Positions 7,199-15,599 of a stretch of 64,000 nt of DNA are shown piece after piece. Each line of letters begins with the position of its first letter. Position 1 is the first letter of the stretch. The stretch lies in the NCBI RefSeq assembly GCF_004353185.1, contig NZ_SMUS01000001.1:124001-188000 (forward strand), given 5' to 3'. Position numbers and translations under genes: made by a program. Under the pieces are notes generated by a model. That model did not search any database. It saw nothing but the letters and a program-made list of their open reading frames with translations, and was not told the DNA's origin. Source of the DNA: Clostridium cuniculi (GTDB taxonomy: Bacteria; Bacillota; Clostridia; Clostridiales; Clostridiaceae).

Positions 7199-7879
7199 AT
7201 GAGTAAACCTAGACATGAGTTGAAATTTTTTATTAATGTTTCTGACTATTTTGCAATAAAAAATAGAATTAAACATATAGCTTCTATTGATAAAAACGCC
7301 AATTCATCTGGAACTTATTCTATAAGAAGCTTATATTTTGATAATTTTAATGATAAAGCATTACTTGAAAAAATTAATGGTTATAGCAAACGTGAAAAAT
7401 TTAGAATTAGATATTATAACGATAATTTTGATTTTATTAGACTAGAGAAAAAAAGTAAAGTTAATGGTCTATGTACTAAATTTTCAGCAGCACTAACAAA
7501 AGAACAATGCGAAAAGATATTAAATAATGATATTGATTGGATGCTTACTTCTGATAAATCATTAATTCAAGAATTATATTTTAAAATGAAATCTCAAATG
7601 TTAAAGCCTAAAACAGTAGTTGACTATACACGAGAAGCTTATATTTATAGACCTGGAAATGTTCGAATCACTATTGATAGCAATGTGAGAACGGGTATAT
7701 GCTCACAAGATATGTTTAACACGGCTCTTCCAACGATGAAGATTCCTAATAATGACACAATAATTTTAGAAGTAAAATTCGATGAATTTTTACCTGACAT
7801 AATAAAAGATACAATACAGACTAATACAAGAAAATCAACTTCTATTTCTAAATATGCTAGCAGTAGAATGTTTGGATAA
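7199..7879 (+). CDS. VTC-domain polyphosphate polymerase-like protein
   Basis: This 226-residue protein is a stand-alone VTC domain. The tunnel-lining basic and acidic residues expected of the family are present in order: RHELKF at the N-terminus, RSLYFDN, REKFRIRYY, FIRLEKKSK, VDYTREAY, RITIDSN and ILEVKFDEFLP near the end. In eukaryotic VTC complexes this domain makes polyphosphate from ATP. Bacterial homologues next to DUF4956 and CotH genes are presumed to do something similar, which is not proven. The ATG at 7199 is chosen because GGAGGTG lies just upstream; the TTG at 7181 overlaps that site. It is the first gene of a three-gene operon. Confidence 0.85.
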   Translation: MSKPRHELKFFINVSDYFAIKNRIKHIASIDKNANSSGTYSIRSLYFDNFNDKALLEKINGYSKREKFRIRYYNDNFDFIRLEKKSKVNGLCTKFSAALTKEQCEKILNNDIDWMLTSDKSLIQELYFKMKSQMLKPKTVVDYTREAYIYRPGNVRITIDSNVRTGICSQDMFNTALPTMKIPNNDTIILEVKFDEFLPDIIKDTIQTNTRKSTSISKYASSRMFG

Positions 7880-7910
7880 ATTAAACACTTAAACTTTGGA
7901 GGGATTATAC

Positions 7911-8597
7911 ATGAATTCACAAATTAACTTTTCTGATATTTTTAAATCAAGTTTTTTAGAAAAGACTAGTAGTTTTTCAATTACAGATACTTTTTTAGCA
8001 TTAGCTCTTGCTCTTGCAATTGGATTATTTATATTCTTAATTTACAAAAAAACATTTAAAGGCGTTATGTATTCAGAAAGTTTTGGTGTGTCTTTAGTTG
8101 CTATGACTTTAATAACTACATTAATTATTCTAGCAATAACTTCTAATGTAATTTTATCACTTGGTATGGTTGGTGCATTATCTATAGTTAGATTTAGATC
8201 TGCTATAAAAGAACCTCTTGATATTGCCTTTTTATTTTGGTCAATATCCGCTGGTATAGTTATGGGAGCTGGTCTTATCGCTTTAGGTATATTAGGTTCT
8301 GTATTTATAGGAATTGTAATGCTTATATTTGTTAACAAAAAAAGTACTGATAATCCTTATATATTAGTTGTAAACTGTTCAAATGATAATAGTGAAAATG
8401 AAGCTATTAAATTTATCTCTGGTTCTGTTAAAAAACATGTTGTTAAATCAAAAACTGTTTCTGCAGGTTCTGGAATTGAATTAACTGTAGAAATTAGATT
8501 AAAAGAAATGTCAACTAAATTTGTAAATGATCTTAGCCATATATCTGGCGTAAATAACGTTGTTTTAGTTAGTTATAATGGAGAATATATGAGCTAA
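7911..8597 (+). CDS. DUF4956 membrane protein
   Basis: This 228-residue protein has about four membrane segments between residues 28 and 145 and a soluble C-terminal domain of about 80 residues with a ferredoxin-like pattern. The signature MVGALSIVRFRSAIKEPLD, between membrane segments, is the core of the DUF4956 family. The ATG at 7911 follows GGAGGG. It sits between the VTC-domain gene and the CotH gene, the standard arrangement, and probably works with them at the membrane, perhaps as a channel or regulatory partner. No biochemical role is established that I know of. Confidence 0.85.
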   Translation: MNSQINFSDIFKSSFLEKTSSFSITDTFLALALALAIGLFIFLIYKKTFKGVMYSESFGVSLVAMTLITTLIILAITSNVILSLGMVGALSIVRFRSAIKEPLDIAFLFWSISAGIVMGAGLIALGILGSVFIGIVMLIFVNKKSTDNPYILVVNCSNDNSENEAIKFISGSVKKHVVKSKTVSAGSGIELTVEIRLKEMSTKFVNDLSHISGVNNVVLVSYNGEYMS

Positions 8598-8615
8598 TAA
8601 ATAGGTGGTGTAAAA

Positions 8616-10955
8616 ATGATTTCAAATAAACACTTCAATAAGCTTGTTTCTATATTAATGATAATAGCTGTAAGTTTTTCATTAATTCTTATAGCATTAC
8701 CTAAAAGCTCAACTTCTACAACTTATATTGAACAACCTGATTATGTAACAACAATTTTTGATGATGATAAAGTTATTGAGATAAATATAGAAATGGATGA
8801 AACTGCTTGGCAAGAAATGCTTGATAACGCTTCTGCTGAAGAATATACCGCTGCTAATATAACTGTAAATGGTACAACTTATAACAATGTGGCTATTAGA
8901 CCTAAGGGGAATTCTAGCCTATCTCAACTTGTAATGGATGATACTACAGATAGATATAGTTTTAAAATCAAATTTGATGAATATGTTGATGGACAGACCT
9001 TAGATGGCCTTAGCAAACTGGTACTAAATAACAATATGTCTGATGCTACTTATATGAAAGAATATCTTTCCTATAAATTACTTGAGTCATTAGGTGTTCC
9101 AACTCCAGAATGTGCATATGCACATATAACTGTTAATGGAGAAGAATGGGGCTTATATCTTGCAGTTGAGCCTATTGAAGAAGAGTTTATTGCAAGAAAC
9201 TACGGTTCTACAGATGGTAACTTATATAAACCTGAAAGTGATAGTGTTGCTATGGGAAATAAGGATAATCAAAATGATATGAACGATAAAACTGATTTTA
9301 ATCCTAAACAAATTGATCAATCCCAAGACTCAAGTAACAATACTACTTCTAGCAGTACTCAAAATTCTAGCAATCAAATGCAAACTCCTCCTAATATGAA
9401 TAATGGAGATACTTCTGGACAAATGCAAGCTCCTCCTGATATGAATAACGAAAATAATTCTGGAGAAATGCAAGCTATTCCTAATATGAATAATGGAGAT
9501 ACTTCTGGACAAATGCAGACTCCTCCTGATATGAACAACGGAGATACATCTGGGCAAATGCAAGTTCCTCCTAATATGAACAACGGAGATGCTTCTGGAC
9601 AAATGCAAGTTCCTCCTAACATGAATAATGAAGATTCTTCATCTGAATCACAAGCATCTGATAACACTGGTAATATCTCTAATGAATTACCTTCAAACAT
9701 GCCTAATGGAATGGGTGGAGGTATGATGGGTGGCGGAATGGGAGGAAACTCTAATGGCGCCGATCTAGTATGGAATAGTGATGATATATCTAATTACTCC
9801 GCTATCTTTGATAATGCTATCTTTAAAACTACAGATAGTGATGATTATACTAAAATATTAGATATGATTGAACATCTTGATAGTATGGAAGATATAGAAT
9901 CTTACTTAGATGTAGATGAAGTATTAAGATACTTTGCCGCTAATACATTCTTAGTTAATCTTGATAGTTATGTTTCTAATATGAATCATAATTACTATTT
10001 ATATGAAAATAATGGTATAGTAAGTATCTTACCATGGGATTATAATTTATCATTTGCAGGATTCCAAGCTGGTTCTGCTTCAAATGCAATAAACTTCCCT
10101 ATTGATTCACCTGTTTCAGATAGTTTAGAGGATAATCCTTTAATAGCTAATCTATTAGAAGTAGATGAATATAAAGAATTATATCATCAATATTTAAATG
10201 ATATAGTTGAAAACTTTATTAACAATGGAACTTATGAAACTCTTATCGCTAAAACTGATTCATTAATTAGTGATTATGTAAAAAATGATGCTACAGCTTT
10301 TTATACCTTTGATGAATATGAAAATGCTGTTAGTAACTTATTAACATTTGGATATGATAGAGCAACTAGTATCGCAGCTCAACTTGATGGTACTCAACCT
10401 TCAACAAGTACTGGAACTATTGAAACTACTGTTGATTTAACTGCTATGGGCCAACAAGGTGGTGGAAATGATAAAGGTGGTATGAATAACATGGTAAATA
10501 AACCAGATAATAATACTACTCCAACTAATAATAGTAATGCTACTAATACAGATAGCTTTACTCCAACATCAAATGATACACCTGAAAATGCTAGTGCTCC
10601 AATGAATAATTCTCCTGGAAACATGGGAGGTAATTCTTCAAACTTAGATCCAACAGTTATGATGCAAGCAATGCAAATTATTCAAAGTTCTGAAGATGGT
10701 ACTATTACAGACTCAATTAAAGATGAATTATTAAATCTAGGATTAACGGAAGATGATATTACTCAACTTTCATCTATGGAACTTCCTAACCAAGATAGTA
10801 ATATGCAAGATTTTAAAAATAATAATTTAGCAATGGGTCCAAATAATACTTCTTCTAGTAATACCTCTTTAATAATCACACTTTCATCAATTGCATTATT
10901 AATAATAGCAATACTTGTAGTATCATTATTTAAAAAGAGAAAATACATTAGCTAA
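8616..10955 (+). CDS. CotH-family kinase-like surface protein with repeat insert
   Basis: This 779-residue protein has an N-terminal signal anchor (residues 9-30) and a C-terminal membrane segment ending in KKRKY, so most of it lies outside the membrane. The CotH kinase fold is split in two. The first part (about 45-205) has AIRPKGNSSL, DRYSFKIKFDEY, KLVLNNNMSDATYMKEYLSYKLL and GNLYKPES. The second part (about 385-600) has YFAANTFLVNLDSYVSNMNHNYYLYE and SILPWDYNLSF with the putative metal-binding aspartate. Between them is a low-complexity linker with six 15-residue repeats. CotH proteins are atypical protein kinases of spore coats. Here the operon with a VTC polymerase suggests a cell-surface role. 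The methionine/asparagine-rich linkers are unusual. Confidence 0.85.
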   Translation: MISNKHFNKLVSILMIIAVSFSLILIALPKSSTSTTYIEQPDYVTTIFDDDKVIEINIEMDETAWQEMLDNASAEEYTAANITVNGTTYNNVAIRPKGNSSLSQLVMDDTTDRYSFKIKFDEYVDGQTLDGLSKLVLNNNMSDATYMKEYLSYKLLESLGVPTPECAYAHITVNGEEWGLYLAVEPIEEEFIARNYGSTDGNLYKPESDSVAMGNKDNQNDMNDKTDFNPKQIDQSQDSSNNTTSSSTQNSSNQMQTPPNMNNGDTSGQMQAPPDMNNENNSGEMQAIPNMNNGDTSGQMQTPPDMNNGDTSGQMQVPPNMNNGDASGQMQVPPNMNNEDSSSESQASDNTGNISNELPSNMPNGMGGGMMGGGMGGNSNGADLVWNSDDISNYSAIFDNAIFKTTDSDDYTKILDMIEHLDSMEDIESYLDVDEVLRYFAANTFLVNLDSYVSNMNHNYYLYENNGIVSILPWDYNLSFAGFQAGSASNAINFPIDSPVSDSLEDNPLIANLLEVDEYKELYHQYLNDIVENFINNGTYETLIAKTDSLISDYVKNDATAFYTFDEYENAVSNLLTFGYDRATSIAAQLDGTQPSTSTGTIETTVDLTAMGQQGGGNDKGGMNNMVNKPDNNTTPTNNSNATNTDSFTPTSNDTPENASAPMNNSPGNMGGNSSNLDPTVMMQAMQIIQSSEDGTITDSIKDELLNLGLTEDDITQLSSMELPNQDSNMQDFKNNNLAMGPNNTSSSNTSLIITLSSIALLIIAILVVSLFKKRKYIS
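9375..9644 (+). repeat. Six tandem 45-bp coding repeats in the CotH gene
   Basis: Six consecutive 15-residue units follow the pattern QMQxPPxMNNxxxSG; the last unit is divergent. The units are close in DNA as well as in protein sequence, so the array can gain or lose units by slippage. It forms a flexible methionine-rich linker in the middle of the CotH kinase fold. Confidence 0.9.
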
Positions 10956-10958
10956 AAT

Positions 10959-10984
10959 ATTGCGCACTATTATTAGTGCGCAAT
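10959..10984. terminator. Bidirectional terminator between convergent genes
   Basis: A perfect 11-bp GC-containing stem (ATTGCGCACTA with its complement) with a four-base loop sits between the CotH gene (plus) and the DUF1653 gene (minus). Confidence 0.75.
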
Positions 10985-10988
10985 TTAG

Positions 10989-11237
10989 TTATTTTACGCT
11001 TTTGACTTCGAATTCTTGGAATCTATATTTTTGTCCAGTTGGATTAACCTTTCCTTCTGGAACTTCTTCAACAAACATATCATAAGGTCTTACAAAAAGT
11101 CCACAATCCCCATATAAAGCTCTATAAAGAACCATGGTTTCTTGAGTTTCTGAATGCTTAACAAAATCTTCAACTAAATATAAATCTCCCTTAAAATGTC
11201 TGAAAATCTTTCCTTTAGAATTAGATATATCTCTCAT
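10989..11237 (-). CDS. DUF1653 domain protein
   Basis: At 82 residues the protein consists of one DUF1653 domain. It shows the typical KIFRHFKGDLYLVEDFVKHSETQETMVLYRALYGD core and the RPYDMFVEEVP segment with aromatic and glycine positions conserved in the family. It is small, soluble and of unknown function. A strong GGAGGAAAAATT ribosome binding site precedes the ATG. The gene is followed directly by the shared terminator and lies downstream of the five-gene transporter operon, probably as its own unit. Confidence 0.85.
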   Translation of the reverse strand: MRDISNSKGKIFRHFKGDLYLVEDFVKHSETQETMVLYRALYGDCGLFVRPYDMFVEEVPEGKVNPTGQKYRFQEFEVKSVK

Positions 11238-11288
11238 AATTTTTCCTCCGTTAATAATATTGTATTTAAAAAAAGAAACAGTTTGCTA

Positions 11289-12515
11289 TTAACAAACTGC
11301 TTCATCTATTATATCATTATTTTCCACTTCAGTATTTACTTCTTCTTCATAAATTAAATACTTTCCATGAACCTTTATAAAATAATCTCCACAAAGATAT
11401 AAAGGATATATTAACCATATCATAGTTATGTTTACATCAAAATTGTACTTATCCCAAATCATTAATATAGCAACAAATGAACAAATTATTGAAACTCCAT
11501 TATTAATTATTAATGTTTTAATATTATTTACTTTTATTATCCTTAAGTTAATTACAAATAATATTATTGTAAATATTGAGTATAATACTGATTTTAATAA
11601 GTTTTCTATATTATAAATATCAACTCCATACTTTTTCATATAAAGTACATACTCAAACTTTTCCTTGTACTCTTTCCCCATCTTACTCCAAAAATCAAAG
11701 TCAGACCACTTATTTGGAATCATATCTAATGGAATAGAAATTTTAATATTTGTAATCTTAAAAAATATAAATACGGAAGCAATAGCCATTAAAATATATA
11801 GACTTACTAAAACTGGCTTATTTCTTGATTTAAATAAACTAGTTATTATTTTAATTAAAATCAATACTAAAGTGACAATTGGAAATATTAGTGCTATAAA
11901 CTTTGCTATTATATAATAGATATTTCCGCTAATAGCCATTTCATTAATTCCAAATTTCATTTTAAAATCTTCAATCTTATTTAATGTTAATCCTGTGCCA
12001 TCTATTGTTAATCCATCTAGAACCTGCGTGGAATCTTCAGTAGCTTGAATCATAATATTTGCTTTAGAACCTTTTAAAATTCCCCTTACAATTAAAGTTC
12101 TATCATTATAAACAATCTCTCTACCTGCACAATTACTACTTCCAAACAATTTATAAGATGTATCATTATCTATTAAACACCCCTCTAAATCATCAGCAAA
12201 TAGGTTTGATCCCTTAACTAATAAATTAGATGAGCCCTTTATAATTAAAACATCTAAATCACTTGCTATTTTCCCTAAATCAGGATTATTAGCAGATTGT
12301 AATGACTCCTCAGCCCATCCTACTACAGCTAACTCTGGATCTGCTTCTTTTATAGTCTTAATGAGCTCTGTATTATAATTTTCATTTTCAAAATAGAAAT
12401 TTAAAGTTTTATTTTCACTTCCTATATTATTTGCATAACCTAAAGATATTCCCCAGCACATAATTAAAGCAAATATAAGAATTATTCTAACTATGTGCTT
12501 TAAATACCTTATCAT
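11289..12515 (-). CDS. Membrane protein with MacB-like periplasmic domain
   Basis: This 408-residue protein has an N-terminal membrane anchor or signal (residues 8-28), an extracellular domain of about 160 residues and five or so C-terminal membrane segments (about 198-380). The extracellular part contains CLIDNDTSYKLFGSSNCAG followed by TLIVRGILKGSKANIMIQA, resembling the MacB/FtsX permease core domain, where a similar stretch reads roughly vNxtxAxxLFG...G..i.v.....VvGVl. It overlaps the HlyD-like gene by four bases (ATGA). This order matches the MFP-plus-permease logic of MacAB, but the usual four-segment FtsX permease layout and an ATPase are absent. Its function in this operon is unknown. 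Confidence 0.6.
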   Translation of the reverse strand: MIRYLKHIVRIILIFALIMCWGISLGYANNIGSENKTLNFYFENENYNTELIKTIKEADPELAVVGWAEESLQSANNPDLGKIASDLDVLIIKGSSNLLVKGSNLFADDLEGCLIDNDTSYKLFGSSNCAGREIVYNDRTLIVRGILKGSKANIMIQATEDSTQVLDGLTIDGTGLTLNKIEDFKMKFGINEMAISGNIYYIIAKFIALIFPIVTLVLILIKIITSLFKSRNKPVLVSLYILMAIASVFIFFKITNIKISIPLDMIPNKWSDFDFWSKMGKEYKEKFEYVLYMKKYGVDIYNIENLLKSVLYSIFTIILFVINLRIIKVNNIKTLIINNGVSIICSFVAILMIWDKYNFDVNITMIWLIYPLYLCGDYFIKVHGKYLIYEEEVNTEVENNDIIDEAVC

Positions 12516-13816
12516 TCAGTCTCCAGGCGAACTCTATCGCCATCTTCTACTGTTTTATTGCTATCAATAATTATTTTATCATTTCTTCCTAATACGCCTT
12601 CAGTTACCGCTGCATATTCACCATCTCTTTTTTCAACTTTTACATCAACTCTTTTGGCTGTTAATTCTTCACCTAATACAGTTTCTTTTTCAGTAACAAC
12701 TAATACATAATAATCAGTACCATCACCTTGTCTTAATGCTGCTAAAGGAACACATGTACCATATTTCTTTGATTTACTTGAAACTACAATTTCTCCGCTA
12801 TCATCAATTTCTCCTATTCCTACTGGTAAAACAACTGTTACATTTAAAATATCAGCATTATCTTGATTTCTAGAAATAGAGTCAATAGTTAAATTTTCAA
12901 TAATACCATAAGTACCTAAATTTAAAGCAACAGTTTGCCCTTGTTTTATTGAGGTTCTATTTTCCTTATCAATTTCTCCAACAAATTTATATCCTTCATT
13001 CTTATCTGCAATTGATGCTATAGTATCAGTTGTAACTCCACCATTTTCTGCAACGACACTAGTAACTATCCCTTCTTTTTCTGAAATAATTTTTCCACTA
13101 GCATCTAATAAAGGTTGAAGTTTTGCAAGTTCTTTATTATATTCATCAGTTTTAAGAGAGTCCTTTGTATCTTGAAGCGCTCTATCTAAATCTACAGTAT
13201 CATTTGACTCAACAACAGCTGCATCATACATAGACTTCTTTGATTGATAATCAGAATATAAACTTTCTTCTGTTCCTGGATCCTTTTCTTCATCACTTAA
13301 CTTTGAATAATTATCTAACGCTTGCTTTGCTGCATTCATTTCATTTAAAGCACTTTGTACAGCTTGCTTTTTTACATTTATAGCCTTATTATAATCTTCT
13401 GTGGCACGTGTTAAAGTCTTTTGCTCTTGTGCTATATTTTCTTTAATTTCATTAACCTTTTTCTCTAAGTCTTCAGTATCAAGTTCAACTAAGGTATCTC
13501 CAACTTTAATAATTGAACCTTCACTTATATTTACATAATTAATCTTAAGACCTTCAACTACAGAAATTTTTTCTTCTCTATTTTTTACAACTACACCCTT
13601 AGCAGTAATTTCATCTACTATTGTTTTAGTCTTTGGCTTATCAACTTTAACTCTTGGTATAGTCATAGAATCTGCTGCCCTAGATAACATTGTACATCCT
13701 ATCATTAATATTAAAAAAGCAAACAACGCTTTTACAGCTTTTTTCTGTAAAGTATCCTTTCCTTTTTTTATATATTTAAAATTTATAACTTTTTTAATTT
13801 TTGCTTTTTTACTCAT
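12512..13816 (-). CDS. HlyD/MacA-like membrane-fusion adaptor protein
   Basis: This 434-residue protein has a cytoplasmic basic N-terminus, one membrane segment (about residues 27-47), a lipoyl/barrel-sandwich half (KTIVDEITAKGVVVKNREEKISVVEG and SEGSIIKVGDTLVELD), a coiled coil (about 112-235), the second sandwich half and a beta-barrel, then a C-terminal MacA-type domain (LAALRQGDGTDYYVLVV...GLNDKIII-like). It is an RND/ABC adaptor-type protein, here in a Gram-positive. It ends in TGA overlapping the ATG of the MacB-like gene and starts six bases after the permease gene, so it is translationally linked to sugar-type importer genes, an odd pairing. Confidence 0.8.
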   Translation of the reverse strand: MSKKAKIKKVINFKYIKKGKDTLQKKAVKALFAFLILMIGCTMLSRAADSMTIPRVKVDKPKTKTIVDEITAKGVVVKNREEKISVVEGLKINYVNISEGSIIKVGDTLVELDTEDLEKKVNEIKENIAQEQKTLTRATEDYNKAINVKKQAVQSALNEMNAAKQALDNYSKLSDEEKDPGTEESLYSDYQSKKSMYDAAVVESNDTVDLDRALQDTKDSLKTDEYNKELAKLQPLLDASGKIISEKEGIVTSVVAENGGVTTDTIASIADKNEGYKFVGEIDKENRTSIKQGQTVALNLGTYGIIENLTIDSISRNQDNADILNVTVVLPVGIGEIDDSGEIVVSSKSKKYGTCVPLAALRQGDGTDYYVLVVTEKETVLGEELTAKRVDVKVEKRDGEYAAVTEGVLGRNDKIIIDSNKTVEDGDRVRLETE

Positions 13817-13822
13817 AAATTA

Positions 13823-14665
13823 TCATTCCTTTACTGCTGATGCTGCAATACCTTGCTCTAAATAGCTTTGTCCTGCGAAAAATACTATTATAGCTGCTAT
13901 TAATGTTACAGCAGATGCTGTAAATGCTATATCAGCATTTTCTAAAGTAATATTTGGTAAATAAATTGATAATGGCCATAAAGCCTTATCTTTTAAAAAT
14001 GTTAATGGTTGCTCTATTAAGTTCCAATATTCTAAGAATTGTAATACAACAGCTGACATTATACCTGGCATTCCTAATGGAATACCTATCTTAGCAAAAA
14101 TAATAAGTTCACTAGCACCGTCTATTCTTGCTGATTCAATAATTGACTCTGGTATATTACAGAAAAATCTATACATTATAAATACTGAAAATGTTGAAAA
14201 TATAGCAGGTAATATTATGCTTCCATGGGTATTAAGAAGATGTAACTTATCTAATACTAAGTAACTTGATAACATTGTAACTTGGAAAGGCATTAACATT
14301 ACTACTATATAAATGGTAAATAACACTTTCTTAAAGGGAAACTTATATCTTGCAAATCCCCAAGCTGCTGGAATACCAACTATAAGTTGTCCACACACTG
14401 ATAAAAATACTATTTTTACAGAATTCCAAAACATTACAAAAAATTCTGGAGTATCAAATAGTAATTCTACATATGCTCGTAAAGTAGGATAACTAGGTAA
14501 TAATCCCCAGCTTACATATCCTTTACTTTTTTCAGCTAATACTGGTGCAAGATAGCTATTTAATTCATCTACACTCATAAATGAGCCTGCTAATAAAAAT
14601 ATAACTGGGAAACACATAAATATAGATATTGCAACTAATATAATAAATACTATCTTTTTCTTCAT
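13823..14665 (-). CDS. Carbohydrate-type ABC transporter permease (MalG-like)
   Basis: This roughly 280-residue protein has six membrane segments and the cytoplasmic EAA loop ESARIDGASELIIFAKIGIPLGMPGIM, which docks the ATPase. It belongs to the MalG/LacG (CUT1) family. It resembles its neighbour at 14684-15598, and the two should form the heterodimeric channel for the solute-binding protein upstream. The ATG at 14665 lies nine bases after GAGGTG; a GTG at 14677 overlaps that site. No ATP-binding subunit is encoded in the operon, so an ATPase shared from elsewhere (as with MsmX) would be needed if this is an importer. Confidence 0.85.
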   Translation of the reverse strand: MKKKIVFIILVAISIFMCFPVIFLLAGSFMSVDELNSYLAPVLAEKSKGYVSWGLLPSYPTLRAYVELLFDTPEFFVMFWNSVKIVFLSVCGQLIVGIPAAWGFARYKFPFKKVLFTIYIVVMLMPFQVTMLSSYLVLDKLHLLNTHGSIILPAIFSTFSVFIMYRFFCNIPESIIESARIDGASELIIFAKIGIPLGMPGIMSAVVLQFLEYWNLIEQPLTFLKDKALWPLSIYLPNITLENADIAFTASAVTLIAAIIVFFAGQSYLEQGIAASAVKE

Positions 14666-14683
14666 TGTATAAATCACCTCACT

Positions 14684-15598
14684 CTAATCCTGTTTTTCCC
14701 ATGCTCTTTGTAATAGCATAATCAATATAAATATTATTACTGCCATAAGTACAGATGCAGCGGCCATTTTACTAAAATCCAACTCTCTAAACCAATTGTT
14801 AAATAAGTGTTGTAATAAATACATACTTTTATCTGGATAATCACCTGCAACTAAATATGCTTCTCTAAATACCTTAAATGAATTAAGAAGTGATAATACT
14901 GCTACCGTATATAGCGTAGGTTTTAAACATGGTATTGTTATTTTCGTGAAGCATTGTAAATCATTTGCTCCATCTACTTTAGCTGATTCATATATCTCCT
15001 TAGATATAGAATTTAATCCAGCTAACCATAAGATAATATTATACCCTAGGTTTTTCCATATGTAGCTGAATACCAATATCCAAAATGCCCATCCTGTACT
15101 CATCCAATCTTGACATGCTATATTAAATTTATCTAACATAGCACTTAAGAAGCCTTGCTCATGAAAAATAATATTCCATATTAATACTACTGAAGCTATA
15201 GGCACTGCCATTGGTATTAAAAATGCTGTTCTTAATACCTTTGATGATTCTGTAAATTTATTTAATACTACTGCTATTATTAATGATAATAATAATAACA
15301 ATGGTATACATACAAGAACAAATTTTATAGTATTGATAGCTGCCAATTTAAAGGCAGAATTATTAAATACTTCATTATAATTTTGAATTCCTATAAACTC
15401 TCTTGAAATTGCACTTTGAAAAGATCTTAAAATTACATCTAAGAAGGGAAGCAATGTAAACACTGCTACCCCTATTAAACTTGGCAATACAAAATATAAT
15501 CCAGTATATTTAGTTTTTTTCTTTACTTTCTCTTCCTTAAGTTTACCTGTTTTTACTTTTCTTATTTGTTTTAATTTATTAACCTTTAACTCTTCCAT
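14684..15598 (-). CDS. Carbohydrate-type ABC transporter permease (MalF-like)
   Basis: This 304-residue protein has a lysine-rich cytoplasmic N-terminus, six membrane segments and the EAA loop EIYESAKVDGANDLQCFTKITIPCLKPTL. It belongs to the MalF/LacF (CUT1) family. One base separates it from the solute-binding protein gene, and six from the second permease. The LxxhFN...RELDFSKMAAAS segment near the C-terminus is typical of CUT1 sugar permeases. The substrate is unknown. Confidence 0.85.
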   Translation of the reverse strand: MEELKVNKLKQIRKVKTGKLKEEKVKKKTKYTGLYFVLPSLIGVAVFTLLPFLDVILRSFQSAISREFIGIQNYNEVFNNSAFKLAAINTIKFVLVCIPLLLLLSLIIAVVLNKFTESSKVLRTAFLIPMAVPIASVVLIWNIIFHEQGFLSAMLDKFNIACQDWMSTGWAFWILVFSYIWKNLGYNIILWLAGLNSISKEIYESAKVDGANDLQCFTKITIPCLKPTLYTVAVLSLLNSFKVFREAYLVAGDYPDKSMYLLQHLFNNWFRELDFSKMAAASVLMAVIIFILIMLLQRAWEKQD

Positions 15599-15599
15599 A

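Noticed and set aside
9375..9644. CRISPR-like array
   Set aside because: The units are in-frame coding repeats with no distinct spacers, inside a CDS. No cas gene is present.
9330..9700. Long antisense frames opposite the CotH repeat
   Set aside because: They arise only because the 45-bp repeat is free of stops in other frames; the products are low-complexity repeats and have no ribosome binding site.
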